Origin: Parapristionchus giblindavisi
Taxonomy: Eukaryota; Nematoda; Chromadorea; Rhabditida; Diplogasteridae
NCBI GenBank assembly: GCA_943737045.1
Contig: CALSFV010000202.1
Location: 1,364,001-1,428,000 of the forward strand
Direction: 5' to 3'
Length of the DNA stretch: 64,000 bases
Both the position numbers and the translations under genes were made by a program. The notes beneath the pieces are model-generated. The model did not search any database. It was given only the letters and a program-made list of their open reading frames with translations, and was not told where the DNA came from. This document shows positions 33,166 through 42,587 of the stretch, in pieces; position 1 is the stretch's first letter, and each line of letters begins with the position of its first letter.

Positions 33166-34234
33166 TCTACTTTTTAAATGAATAAAGAATTTAGGTGTTG
33201 TGTTGTTTGCAAACGGTGTCCAACCCCGCGAAGTTAAATGGGTGGAGTCAGAATCACTATGTACATAGGGTTAATCAGAAATGGGCGTAGCTACATATCG
33301 GTGTATAAGCACAGGCTCTAGAGTTTATGTAGATAATTTGACGTATCATTTAATAGTAACCCCTGTTCGAGTGGATTCCAAGCCGGACAATCAATCGGGT
33401 CCGTTGGTCGGCTGGAAAGTTTTATTTTCCGGTCGATTTAAAGAAACGCTACATCTTTAACGTTTACTTCCTCGTACAAACTCATCGATAAAGCTGATGA
33501 GGAATCGTTTGCTATATTTTAATTGACGTCAACTGAATTTATTTCCCAAAATTACCATAAACATTTTAAAGTGCATCTTATCATGTGCGAATGTGATAAA
33601 GATTATTATTATTATCATAGAATTGTTTTGTTCAATGAAATTTAACATTTATTCATGGAAGGAGAAAACCAATATATTTTTAAACGGACGATTACTGCTG
33701 TATGCCTAAACACTCACTCTCCGCATTAATTTATCTCTTCTGTACCGTGTTTTCTTGTAAAACGCATAAAAATTATTATTATAAACTACAACAAGTAAGA
33801 GTAATTCAAGTAAAAGTGCATACCTTAGAGATGCTAAAAGAGAATACAATTGGAGGTATAATATAATACTACAGTATCCCTAATCTTTTCTTGAAACAAT
33901 GAATCTTACAAGTTAGTATTTACCGTCAAAATGCAATACAGCTAATGGTTTAAAATAAAACGTATTGAAAAACTAACCCTAATATTAGCAATTTTAAGTA
34001 TACGGTCACTGAGATCTGATTGAGATATTACTGTAGTACAGAAAAATCAATACAGAATCGCAAAAAAATATTTTGCGAGAAGGGCGATCTTGTATGCACA
34101 TCTGTGTAAATTTACCAGCTTAATTAGCCATTCAAATCGTGATGTTGACAATTGGAATAAAATTAGCAATAGTTCTATTATTTGCCCCACGCCTAAATCT
34201 TTTCGAAAAGTATTAATTTGTACGTACTCGATAT
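33166..34234. repeat. Right-arm counterpart of 14481-15500
   Basis: A+T-rich non-coding DNA, reverse complement of the left arm. It includes the dispersed repeat at about 33180-33300. Confidence 0.65.
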
Positions 34235-34336
34235 ATAATAATTAATTGTTAAGTTGTAGCATAGTATTTTATGTAATTCATCAGGACGTAAATTGTTCAC
34301 TATATCTGAGTTATTCTTGTAACGCATAAATGTATG

Positions 34337-34415
<79 letters not shown>

Positions 34416-34680
34416 TGATTTTTTCAGGTAGTGTAGCAGTGCCAAGTGATTTATTAAAGCCCTTTAGCAAGTTATCATAAGCGTTTGAGCGTTCTACATA
34501 AATTGTTCACTATATCAACTAAATATATTTCTGGATTCCAGAGAAGATTGCTCTTTTCTCTCGCAGATATTTCGACTTTTTCATTAGAAATCTGTACCAA
34601 GAGAATTATTAGAATCATTTAGAATTTTTATTTTATCAAAATTATTAATTTTAAAATTTTTAATTTTTTTGTTCACAATT

Positions 34681-35010
34681 CTCTCTACTTACGCACGGCA
34701 ATGATCATTTCCTCATTATGTCTCTTTGCTTTTATACAATATTAGTTTTAGTTAGCGAAATCTCAATCAATTTTTTACTCGTTCACTCTATAACCTTATT
34801 AAGTTCTTCTTCTTTCCTTTGAAAATTGTATTATTGAAAACTGTCCTGTGTGGGTCATCCTACTGATGAGGCCCAGCCCACACGGGTCGGTCCAGTGTCT
34901 AGGACCAGGGCCGAAACACTGGATCGTTTTTGATTAATTATGGTTTTTTCTTAAAAGTCTCTAACGCAATTTTTTTCTCCATTTCTTAGTCCCTTTCTTT
35001 CATTCTCTAT
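34681..35010 (+). mobile_element. 330 bp insertion carrying the hammerhead-like core, copy 1
   Basis: Flanked by AATT on both sides (34677-34680, 35011-35014). The related sequence at 14050-14075 has one AATT and no insert, so both the insertion and its 4 bp target duplication are directly visible. The element starts CTCTCTACTTACGC and ends CATTCTCTAT, so CTCTA-like ends are in direct orientation. It has no ORF, no obvious terminal inverted repeat and no poly(A) tail. Confidence 0.75.
34858..34922 (+). ncRNA. Hammerhead ribozyme-like core, unusual strand order
   Basis: Core CTGATGA (34863-34869) and GAAA (34913-34916) flank helix II GGCCC (34870-34874) / GGGCC (34908-34912). Helix III is CCAGTG (34892-34897) / CACTGG (34917-34922). 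The cleavage triplet GTC ends at 34899. Helix I is TCCTA (34858-34862) / TAGGA (34900-34904). All three helices and the core are complete, but the cleavage strand lies between the two strands of helix II, so cis pairing would be a pseudoknot; otherwise it fits pairing in trans between copies. Competing hairpins exist (GGTCC/GGACC; GTGTGGG/CCCACAC). Activity is not shown. Confidence 0.5.
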
Positions 35011-35811
35011 AATTTGTGAAGTAATCTACTCCCGCCACCCGTCTCAATAGTGGTGGTATATGTAGTTCAGTGCGCGCGATGACTCTCTGCGTCTCTGCCC
35101 ATCGATCTTGTCTGACCGTCTGGCCACTCTATCACTGATCTAGCACTGAAACGGGACCACTTCCTATCTTGTAATCAATACTAGAGTGATTCATGCAGAC
35201 ATAGAGGCAAATTGTCAAAACTTATCATTCAATTGTGCATGCGTGAAACTACTTTCTTAGTTATTCATTGTATTTATAAAACTGTAGACAAAGATCAAAG
35301 ATCAAAATACAAAGATCAAAGATCAAACTTCAGCTACATAAACTCTAGAGCCTGTGCTTATACACGTATGCTTTTAAAAGTAGCGCTTTCTCTTTCTCAC
35401 ATCTCTCTTCCCTGTGCCTCTTGATGAAATTTCTTACTTTCAAAGCTACTAAATGTTTCAGATGTTCACAAAAAATTTTACTCCATTGCTGAAGTTTGAT
35501 CTTTGATCTTTGTATTTTGATCTTTGATCTTTGTCTACAGTTTTATAAATACAATGAATAACTAAGAAAGTAGTTTCACGCATGCACAATTGAATGATAA
35601 GTTTTGACAATTTGCCTCTATGTCTGCATGAATCACTCTAGTATTGATTACAAGATAGGAAGTGGTCCCGTTTCAGTGCTAGATCAGTGATAGAGTGGCC
35701 AGACGGTCAGACAAGATCGATGGGCAGAGACGCAGAGAGTCATCGCGCGCACTGAACTACATATACCACCACTATTGAGACGGGTGGCGGGAGTAGATTA
35801 CTTCACAAATT

Positions 35812-36134
35812 ATAGAGAATGAAAGAAAGGGACTAAGAAATGGGTTGCGTTAGAGACTTTTAAGAAAAAAACCATAATTAATCAAAAACGATCCAATGTT
35901 TCGGCCCTGGTCCTAGACACTGGACCGACCCGTCTGGGCTGGGCCTCATCAGTAGGATGACCCACACAGGACAGTTTTCAATAATACAATTTTCAAAGGA
36001 AAGAAGAAGAACTTAATAAGGTTATAGAGTGAACGAGTAAAAAATTGATTGAGATTTCGCTAACTAAAACTAATATTGTATAAAAGCAAAGAGACATAAT
36101 GAGGAAATGATCATTGCCGTGCGTAAGTAGAGAG
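35812..36134 (-). mobile_element. 323 bp insertion carrying the hammerhead-like core, copy 2
   Basis: Mirror copy of 34681-35010 in the other arm, also flanked by AATT (35808-35811, 36135-36138). Confidence 0.75.
35893..35957 (-). ncRNA. Hammerhead-like core, second copy
   Basis: On the minus strand it keeps TCCTA-CTGATGA-GGCCC, the CCAGTGTCTAGGA segment and GGGCC-GAAA. One helix III base has changed (CATTGG for CACTGG, leaving a G-T type pair) and one base in the CCCACAC segment (CCCAGAC). The catalytic positions are unchanged. Confidence 0.45.
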
Positions 36135-36399
36135 AATTGTGAACAAAAAAATTAAAAATTTTAAAATTAATAATTTTGATAAAATAAAAAATCTAAATGA
36201 TTCTAATAATTCTCTTGGTACAGATTTCTTATGAAAAAGTCGAAATATCTGCGAGAGAAAAGAGCAATCTTCTCTGGAATCCAGAAATATATTTAGTTGA
36301 TATAGTGAACAATTTATGTAGAACGCTCAAACGCTTATGATAACTTGCTAAAGGACTTTAATAAATCACTTGGCACTGCTACACTACCTGAAAAAATCA

Positions 36400-36493
<94 letters not shown>

Positions 36494-36594
36494 CATACAT
36501 TTATGCGTTACAAGAATAACTCAGATATAGTGAACAATTTACGTCCTGATGAATTACATAAAATACGATGCTACAACTTAACAATTAATTATTA

Positions 36595-37831
36595 AATTTT
36601 TTGCAAACTTTTTTTAGTTCTGTTTTGGCTTCTAATCATCATTTTCGTTGTTTAGGACAGTTTTAATTGGTTTTTCAATTATGATATTGCATGACTTTCC
36701 ATTTTTCCACAAGAAATCATCATTTATTTGAAAAAAATCAACAAAACAATAATGAACAACGACTGAGTGGTTACTGTAGATCAGAAAAAAGGCCGAAGCC
36801 AAAACAACAACATGTTGTTGTATATCAATTGAGTGTTTATTGTAGATCAACAACAGTTGAGTGTTACAAAAGATTGAGAGTGAAGCCAGTACAGCAGAAT
36901 GGCCGCTCCTCCGGGAGTGCCTTGTATGTCGGAAAACAAGCAGTTGGGTTTGGGTTTGACGATGGAATTGGGCCGGTCTTCTCAATCGACATACTGAGCC
37001 CTGAAGACTAGGTTGTCCTAAAGGAACCATCTCCCATCTCCAGTGATGATCCCGTCGATCCAAGCCATTGTACGAGCGTAAGAAATTAGATTCAGACACT
37101 GGCAACCATCGACCCAGCTTCTGGGCCTTGCCAAGATCCTGCATGTCACGAACCAAAAATGAGATAACCCGAACGATGGCGGGTTATCTCACCCCAAAAC
37201 TCGTCGCAATACCTCGGGTGGTAGCATTGGGGTGGACGTGCTGATGCAGCACGTCCAAGCTCGAGGGGCCGTCCGGACCTGATCTTATCTTCGACGTCGT
37301 ACCCCCTTCTCGAAGCTTTTGAATCAACGTTGCACAGTGCGTATACTAGGGGTCTTAGTGTTGTATACTATCGTCATACCAGTGTGTACATCGGGTGGTT
37401 TTAGCTCTGATGCAAAGAAAAACAACATGACGTGTCGAACGTGCGCTAAACTGGGAAGGAAATGAAGAGGCATTTCAGCCACTACACTCGATGTAGGCAC
37501 AATTCACAAATACGCCCAAAGAGTAGTAGTAGTGACTTGTTTACTGCTATAACTGACGGGGTAAATTGATAACGTACGACTGAGCAGCGATAGCCCACAC
37601 ATACCCCTCCAAATTGCGACAAGACTTATGAATGTATTCAAATGATGACGATGTATGTGATTGATATACCAAATGTATCATTTGATAGAAATGTTTAAAA
37701 CTAGAAACTTCCACTTTCAGAACATTGCGTTTTAGGTATAGATCGATCTGAAAACCAATTAAAACTGTCCTAAACAACGAAAATGATGATTAGAAGCCAA
37801 AACAGAACTAAAAAAAGTTTGCAAAAAATTT
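36595..37831 (-). pseudogene. Decayed mariner-family transposon, copy 1
   Basis: Terminal inverted repeats of about 80 bases start AAATTTTTTGCAAAC. On the minus strand the transposase is broken by stops and frame changes but is recognisable in order: TVQR-stop-FKSFEKG (W replaced by a stop), DVEDKIRSGRPLEL (about 37266-37307), DLGKAQKLGRWLP, then IDGIITGDGRWFL in another frame, where mariners have the GDEKW catalytic region. The uninterrupted 174-codon frame at 36632-37156 reads mostly in the wrong register. A 12-base inverted repeat GATAACCCG/CGGGTTATC lies at about 37161-37188. Confidence 0.72.
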
Positions 37832-37890
37832 CACCCGAGGCAGGATTCGAACCTGCGTCGACGATTGGAACGCTAAAAACGCACTAGTTT
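37831..37890 (-). other. tRNA-like 3' half (B-box), copy 1
   Basis: On the minus strand GCAGG-TTCGAAT-CCTGC (complement of 37840-37856) is a perfect T-arm followed by an acceptor-like CTCGGGTGA. A 5 bp helix with a TTTTT-containing loop precedes it. No D-arm or matching 5' acceptor strand was found, so this is not a tRNA gene. The same sequence recurs at 61800-61853 and 63091-63150. Confidence 0.55.
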
Positions 37891-38361
37891 TTTGCCAATA
37901 TGTCATGTTTTGGTACCGATATGACTAAAATGATTGTGTTATTCGGATAACCCATCTATTTATACATAAGATATCAACTGCGCAGAGAGGGGAAATGATG
38001 GGAAAGTGGTTTGGTATTTAACGAAAGGAAAATAATCCGGCTATTCCTCATAAAAAAGGATTTTTCTCAAACACCATTGAACCAAATCTTTTGAAACTTG
38101 TCAGTTTTACATAACTTTTAACGCTCTTTCGAATGATATATGACACGATTCGAAAAAATCAATTTGAATTTTTCACTTTTGGTAGATCAAAAATCGATAT
38201 TTCGGGTCAATTTTTTGGCTGAAGTGTATCCCACCCCTAGTGACTCTAACCACCAAATATGAACGATCTAGGATGATTTGGAAACTTTGTGCCCTCCCCC
38301 CTCCGCCCTTACAGAGAGTGCGTTTTACTTTCTGTAACATCCTAAGTACTTTGCAATGTAC
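37891..38361. repeat. Repeat arm sequence without genes
   Basis: Shared with 61350-61800 and 63150-63600 and, diverged, with 4600-5050. It contains TTTTTTGGCTGAAGTGTATCC at about 38210. No coding potential was seen. Confidence 0.65.
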
Positions 38362-38365
38362 ATAA

Positions 38366-39782
38366 AAAACACTATCTGAGAGAATTCAACAACTCGGATA
38401 TTTTTTGGTATCGATGAAAAATAGATTTTTCTGTTTTATGTATGATAATTACAGGCTCAATGAGTGAAGTTCACTGGCACTTGGAAATTCCTTCCAATTG
38501 AAAATTCGCTTCAGGAGGTGACCACACAACGATTTGGCGCCTTTTCCTAAAAGGTTTATTTTGAATCCAATTGATGCGGGAGTGGACGCAATCGACTCCT
38601 TAGCTAATTCTGAGAAACTATTGTCAAGGGAAGTTTTTCGATCAACGGTCAACGAAGGCTGGAATTTTGAATTTTCGAAAAAAATTTCACATTTAATTAA
38701 TTTTCACTATTTTGCTACAACAACCCTACGTTTTTTTATTTGCTTAATCGCTTCTAAATATCATAACACAGCTTCAGTTTAAAAATCATAATTTTTTAAA
38801 AATACGATTACGGTGAATAAATCATTTTTATAATGAAGTCGTGAATTATGGTGTGGCACCTACAGTATCTCGAATCGATCAATTTAGAAATCTGGTAGTT
38901 TTAAACATATTTTACCGCTGTTCCTGACATGACTAAGATATACGACTACTCCTCGTCTTCGGAGTGCACCTGCACGGTACAGTGCTGGCAAATATTCTAC
39001 AATATTTTGGTTTTTCAACAATAACTTTCTTCGCAGTCAACCGATTCTCTTTTTTTATAGTATGTTTGCATAGATGATAATATGGTATAGTGATCCAATT
39101 TTTATCGATATTGGATCACAAACAACGAAATAGTGATCAATTTACGAAAATTGTCAATTTTCATCGACATCAGCACCTGGGCACGGGTGCACTCCGAAGA
39201 CGAGGAGTAGTCGTATACCTTAGTCATGTCAGGAACAGCGGTAAAATATGTTTAAAACTACCAGATTTCTAAATTGAACGATTCGGGATACTGTAGGTGC
39301 CACACCATAATTCACGACTTCATTATAAAAATGATTTGTTCACCGTAATCGTATTTTTAAAAAATTATGATTTTTAAACTGAAGCTGTGTTATGATATTT
39401 AGAAGCGATTAAGCAAATAAAAAAAACGTAGGGTTGTTGTAGCAAAATAGTGAAAATTAATTAAATGTGAAATTTTTTTCGAAAATTCAAAATTCCACCC
39501 TTCGTTGACCGTTGATCGAAAAACTCCCCTTGACAATAGTTTCTTAGAATTAGCTAAGGAGTCGATTGCGTCCACTCCCGCATCGATTGGATTCAAAATA
39601 AACCTTTTAGGAAAAGGCGCCAAATCGTTGTGTGGTCACCTCCTGAAGCGAATTTTCAATTGGAAGGAATTTCCAAGTGCCAGTGAACTTTACTCATTGA
39701 GCCTGTAATTATCATACATAAAACAGAAAAATCCATTTTTCGTCGATACCGCACCTATGTCGATTTTCTAAGATAGCGTGTT
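38366..39782. mobile_element. Foldback element, 1.4 kb, ATAA duplication
   Basis: Arms of roughly 600-680 bases are complementary around a hinge near 39080. The ends read AAAACACTATCT and AGATAGCGTGTT. ATAA flanks both sides (38362-38365, 39783-39786), and the other arm of the duplication has the empty site with one copy (TTAT at about 61319-61322). Arms share sequence with 42588-46180 (ttcgcttcaggaggtgaccacacaacg), so both belong to one foldback family. No transposase was seen. Confidence 0.85.
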
Positions 39783-39786
39783 ATAA

Positions 39787-40930
39787 TCAATATGAAAATC
39801 GTGAATTTCGGAAAATTCATATTTTTCTACCATGACCCCGGGGTCATGGAAATCGATTTTTTCAAAAGTGATCCGAATGCCGGAATTTCAGTTCTACTAT
39901 GTTTACTCATCATTAAACTTCACATTGTCATTGTCATTGCTAATTGTAGCACCATTAGAGTCGAAAAACTGCAATATTTCAGAAATTTTCTGTGAAAGTA
40001 GGCACTCAAATTGATTTTTTTTGAATTTTCGAAAAGAATCGATTTCCATATTGATTATGTACATTGCAAAGTACTTTGACAGTATGCTAGAGAAAACAAG
40101 TTGGAAACTGATTCAAGCACAATTCTGACTTTTTCGCACGCATTCAACATAAAACTTTTCGAAAAAAGGTTGAAAGGAGAGATCAGCCATTGAGCATTGG
40201 CTGAATATTCTTCACATCATTAGTACTTCACAATATGTCGCATATAGGAAAACATTTCAAACTTGAGAAATTTTGAAATTTTCAGACCATGACTCCCGGG
40301 TCGTGAAAATCGAAATTTTCAAATTGATCCAAGTGAAGGGCTTCTTGTGTCATTTTACTAGTCTCACCTTTAAACTTTGAGTAGACCACAATTCCGCACT
40401 AATCCTTTTGAAAATACAGCAAAAAATAATGAAACAACGAGTCTGAGTCAAGTTGGAGACAATCAGACCGACTTTTTCCGACACGCGCAATCCAAGATCG
40501 ATTTCCGCCTAGCAAGGTTACATGCACTAGTTGTTGGGCTCCATGGATATACTAGAGAACTTTTGCGGAATTGAAATTCAGATGCCGAGAAATCGAAAAA
40601 ACCGAAAATTCGAGGTAAAAAAATCAGTTTAGGAATTGCTTAAAATTAATCTCAATAGTGTTTCTGTGCACATTGGGCATGCATAACACAATGCCGAAGA
40701 AATTTGGACTTTAGCTTGTTCGGCTGAAAAAAATATGATAATCGAGTTTTCAAACTTGGCCCCCACCTGGCGCGCTGTTTTCCACTGCTAGGGCCACTTT
40801 GGGTACCATTTTGTAATCAGGGTACAAGGTACCATACACCCATAAAGTACAGTGGCCTGAATCAAAATTCTTGGCGAAATGTCCGGAATCTGGCCGAAAT
40901 GCTCGAGTCTTACAGATCCGAACTCTTAAA
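39787..40930. repeat. Repeat arm with an ORF conserved in three copies
   Basis: Matched by 60190-61320 inverted and, from 40100 on, by 63610-64000. The TTG-initiated frame at 40377-40574 (FRTNPFENTAKNNETTSL... ending HGYTRELLRN) is hydrophilic and present in all three copies, but has no ATG and no recognised domain. It may be a piece of a transposon protein or a captured exon. The paired CCATGACCCCGGGGTCATGG hairpin at 39830-39849 is a short perfect palindrome. Confidence 0.5.
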
Positions 40931-40939
40931 CATTTACGA

Positions 40940-41122
40940 ATATCTCTCTCTCTCTCTCCCTCCCTCCCCCTAACTCTCCCTCTCCCCCTAACTCTTCATC
41001 CCTCTAACTCCCCATCTCCCCCTTACTCTCTCTTCCTCTAACTCTCCATCCCCCCCTAAGTTTTCAATCTACTTTCCACACTTCATTTCCATTTTAAGAG
41101 GGGAGAGAGAGAGAGAGAGAGC
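40940..41122. repeat. Pyrimidine-rich low-complexity tract and GA run
   Basis: CTCTCC/CCCTAACTC-type repeats at 40940-41060 and a GA run at 41101-41121, mirrored at about 59985-60165. Confidence 0.85.
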
Positions 41123-41168
41123 AGCATCTACGTCCTTATGTTCGCCTCCTGAAATGTCCTAGATGCAC

Positions 41169-41170
<2 letters not shown>

Positions 41171-41244
<74 letters not shown>
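41171..41244. repeat. TA dinucleotide repeat
   Basis: About 37 TA units lie just before a splice acceptor AAATTTCAG. The right-arm counterpart (59819-59934) is about 42 bases longer. Poly-(IY) frames read through it are artefacts. Confidence 0.95.
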
Positions 41245-41247
<3 letters not shown>

Positions 41248-41252
41248 TTCAG

Positions 41253-41712
41253 AACGGGAAATATTATACCGTAACGAAACTTCTCGATGTCCGTGAGAAT
41301 CCGAAGACGAAGACGCGTGAATACCTCGTACGTTGGGCCGATTCATGGTGTCCTGAAAACCGAATCACTCAAGACCTAAAGGATCACTTCGGTAAGCTAT
41401 ACGATCCGACCTTTATATGTTTATTATTATTAATTATTATTATTTGCCTTCTTTCCATCACTCCATGGTGCGGAGAATACGATCGAGCATCTTCAAGAAG
41501 ATATCCGTATTAAAACGGAAAAACTCAAGGTTTGATAGGGAATTGCGGATTACGGTATAACATTGTATCATTCAGGCTACACAGAAACTCCTTGACGCGA
41601 AGATTGCCGAGGCAAAGGCCAGCAAGGAAGGAAAGGTAAACTTATGATTATTAGATTGACCTATGAATGTCATATTGATTGTTTATAGGAGGAGAAGAAA
41701 ATGTTCGATTGA
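41253..41712 (+). CDS. 3' exons of a chromodomain protein gene
   Basis: Exon 41253-41391 follows AAATTTCAG and ends at donor GTAAGC. It encodes a chromodomain: [16 protein letters not shown], then EYLVRWADSWCPENRI and DLKDHF, with the aromatic and acidic positions of methyl-lysine readers. Later exons are about 41473-41529 (ENTIEHLQEDIRIKTEKLK), 41576-41635 (acceptor ATTCAG; ATQKLLDAKIAEAKASKEGK) and 41689-41712 (acceptor TTTATAG; EEKKMFD, stop). The tail is helical and charged, perhaps a coiled coil. No AG in phase was seen for the second exon, so that junction is unresolved. Upstream exons were not found; the DNA there is repeat. A possible chromatin role is inferred from the domain. Confidence 0.6.
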
Positions 41713-41972
41713 TCTTCTTCCCAACAAGGAGACTCTCTCTCTTGGCGATAGATATGAGTTATGTTTCTTTGAAAGCCCTTTTCTGCAGATTACGAATGTG
41801 TGCTTTAAAAATGCAAAAGAGGCCTGTGCACGGACAAAAAGCCTGTCAAATTTTGAGCAATTGCCACCCCGCAATGATGCGCGCGCTGGTAGGATAGGTC
41901 TCCGCGTTATGTCTGCGAGCTAGTATTGGCCCAGAGGTAAAGATGAGTTATTACGATATATCTGAAGAACTT

Positions 41973-42226
41973 GGGTTAGGCTAGACCCATGAAAGATGTT
42001 AAACAACAGTGTGAAACTACTACAAAAGAATGAAGAAGGTTCCCTACAGCCGGTTCAAGTGCATTCTCGTCGACGCTTGCAACTCACTATTGGAGGAAAA
42101 AACTGGGGGGAAACGGAAAACGAGGACCACTAGCTAGCTCTACCACCACTAGCTCGCAGAAATTTTCATTCTTTTGTAGTAGTTTCACACTGTTGTTTAA
42201 CATCTTTCATGGGTCTAGCCTAACCC
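41973..42226. mobile_element. Small foldback, internally deleted copy
   Basis: Ends GGGTTAGGCTAGACCC / GGGTCTAGCCTAACCC with arms of about 60 bases. The right-arm copy (51164-51501) is 84 bases longer with arms of about 155 bases, so this copy has lost part of one arm. It sits inside a larger inverted pair, 41768-41838 with 42232-42296 (ctttgaaagcccttttctg...aaaagag). Confidence 0.8.
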
Positions 42227-42587
42227 AGAGTTCGTGCACAGACCTCTTTTGCATTTTTAAAGCACACAATCGTAATCTACAGAAAAGGGCTTTCAAATGA
42301 ATCACTACACATACTATATCTCCTGCCTCGAGTTGAGTGTGCCAAAGCATTGTGTAACCAATAAATGCGTTCCAGTATACACTTTTATCAAACAAATATA
42401 ACAATAAACAAGAAAAAACAAGCTGGACAATAGAAGCAACATGTTACAAGCTAATTTCACACGAAATGTTAAAAAAAAATGGTAGCAATCCATCTTTACC
42501 TAGTTATTTGGGAATGGCTCTTCAACCTGTGGAATACGTAGAAAATAATTTGAATGTTCGAATTAGGATGAATCAATATTCACACTA

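Larger units (their letters stand above)
28010..35335. repeat. Right arm of large inverted duplication
   Basis: This is the mirror of 13755-20680. It keeps the antisense gene, pol, the 3' LTR and the adjacent host DNA, but has no 5' LTR because the arm ends at the LINE. It carries one insertion not in the left arm, 34681-35010. Confidence 0.88.
34235..36594. repeat. 2.4 kb palindrome centred near 35413
   Basis: Arms 34235-35335 and 35490-36594 are complementary, including the ATT/AAT microsatellites (about 34337-34412 and 36403-36493) and the GATCTTTGATC clusters next to the hinge (35290-35335 and 35490-35535). The hinge 35336-35489 matches 13600-13760. Both arms carry the hammerhead-bearing insertion. 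At 36595 it meets the next palindromic system without a spacer. Confidence 0.88.

Noticed and set aside
36345..36530. Poly-isoleucine ORF
   Set aside because: Translation of an (AAT)n microsatellite.
36632..37156. 174-codon ORF in the mariner relic (and its copy at 62528-63052)
   Set aside because: Only its first part (DLGKAQKLGRW) is in the transposase frame. The rest reads out of register, so it is not an intact gene.
37831..37905. Functional tRNA gene
   Set aside because: The T-arm is perfect but there is no D-arm, no complementary 5' acceptor strand and no proper anticodon loop.
41163..41252. Poly-IY coding stretch before the chromodomain
   Set aside because: It is a read-through of the TA microsatellite. 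An AAATTTCAG acceptor follows it.
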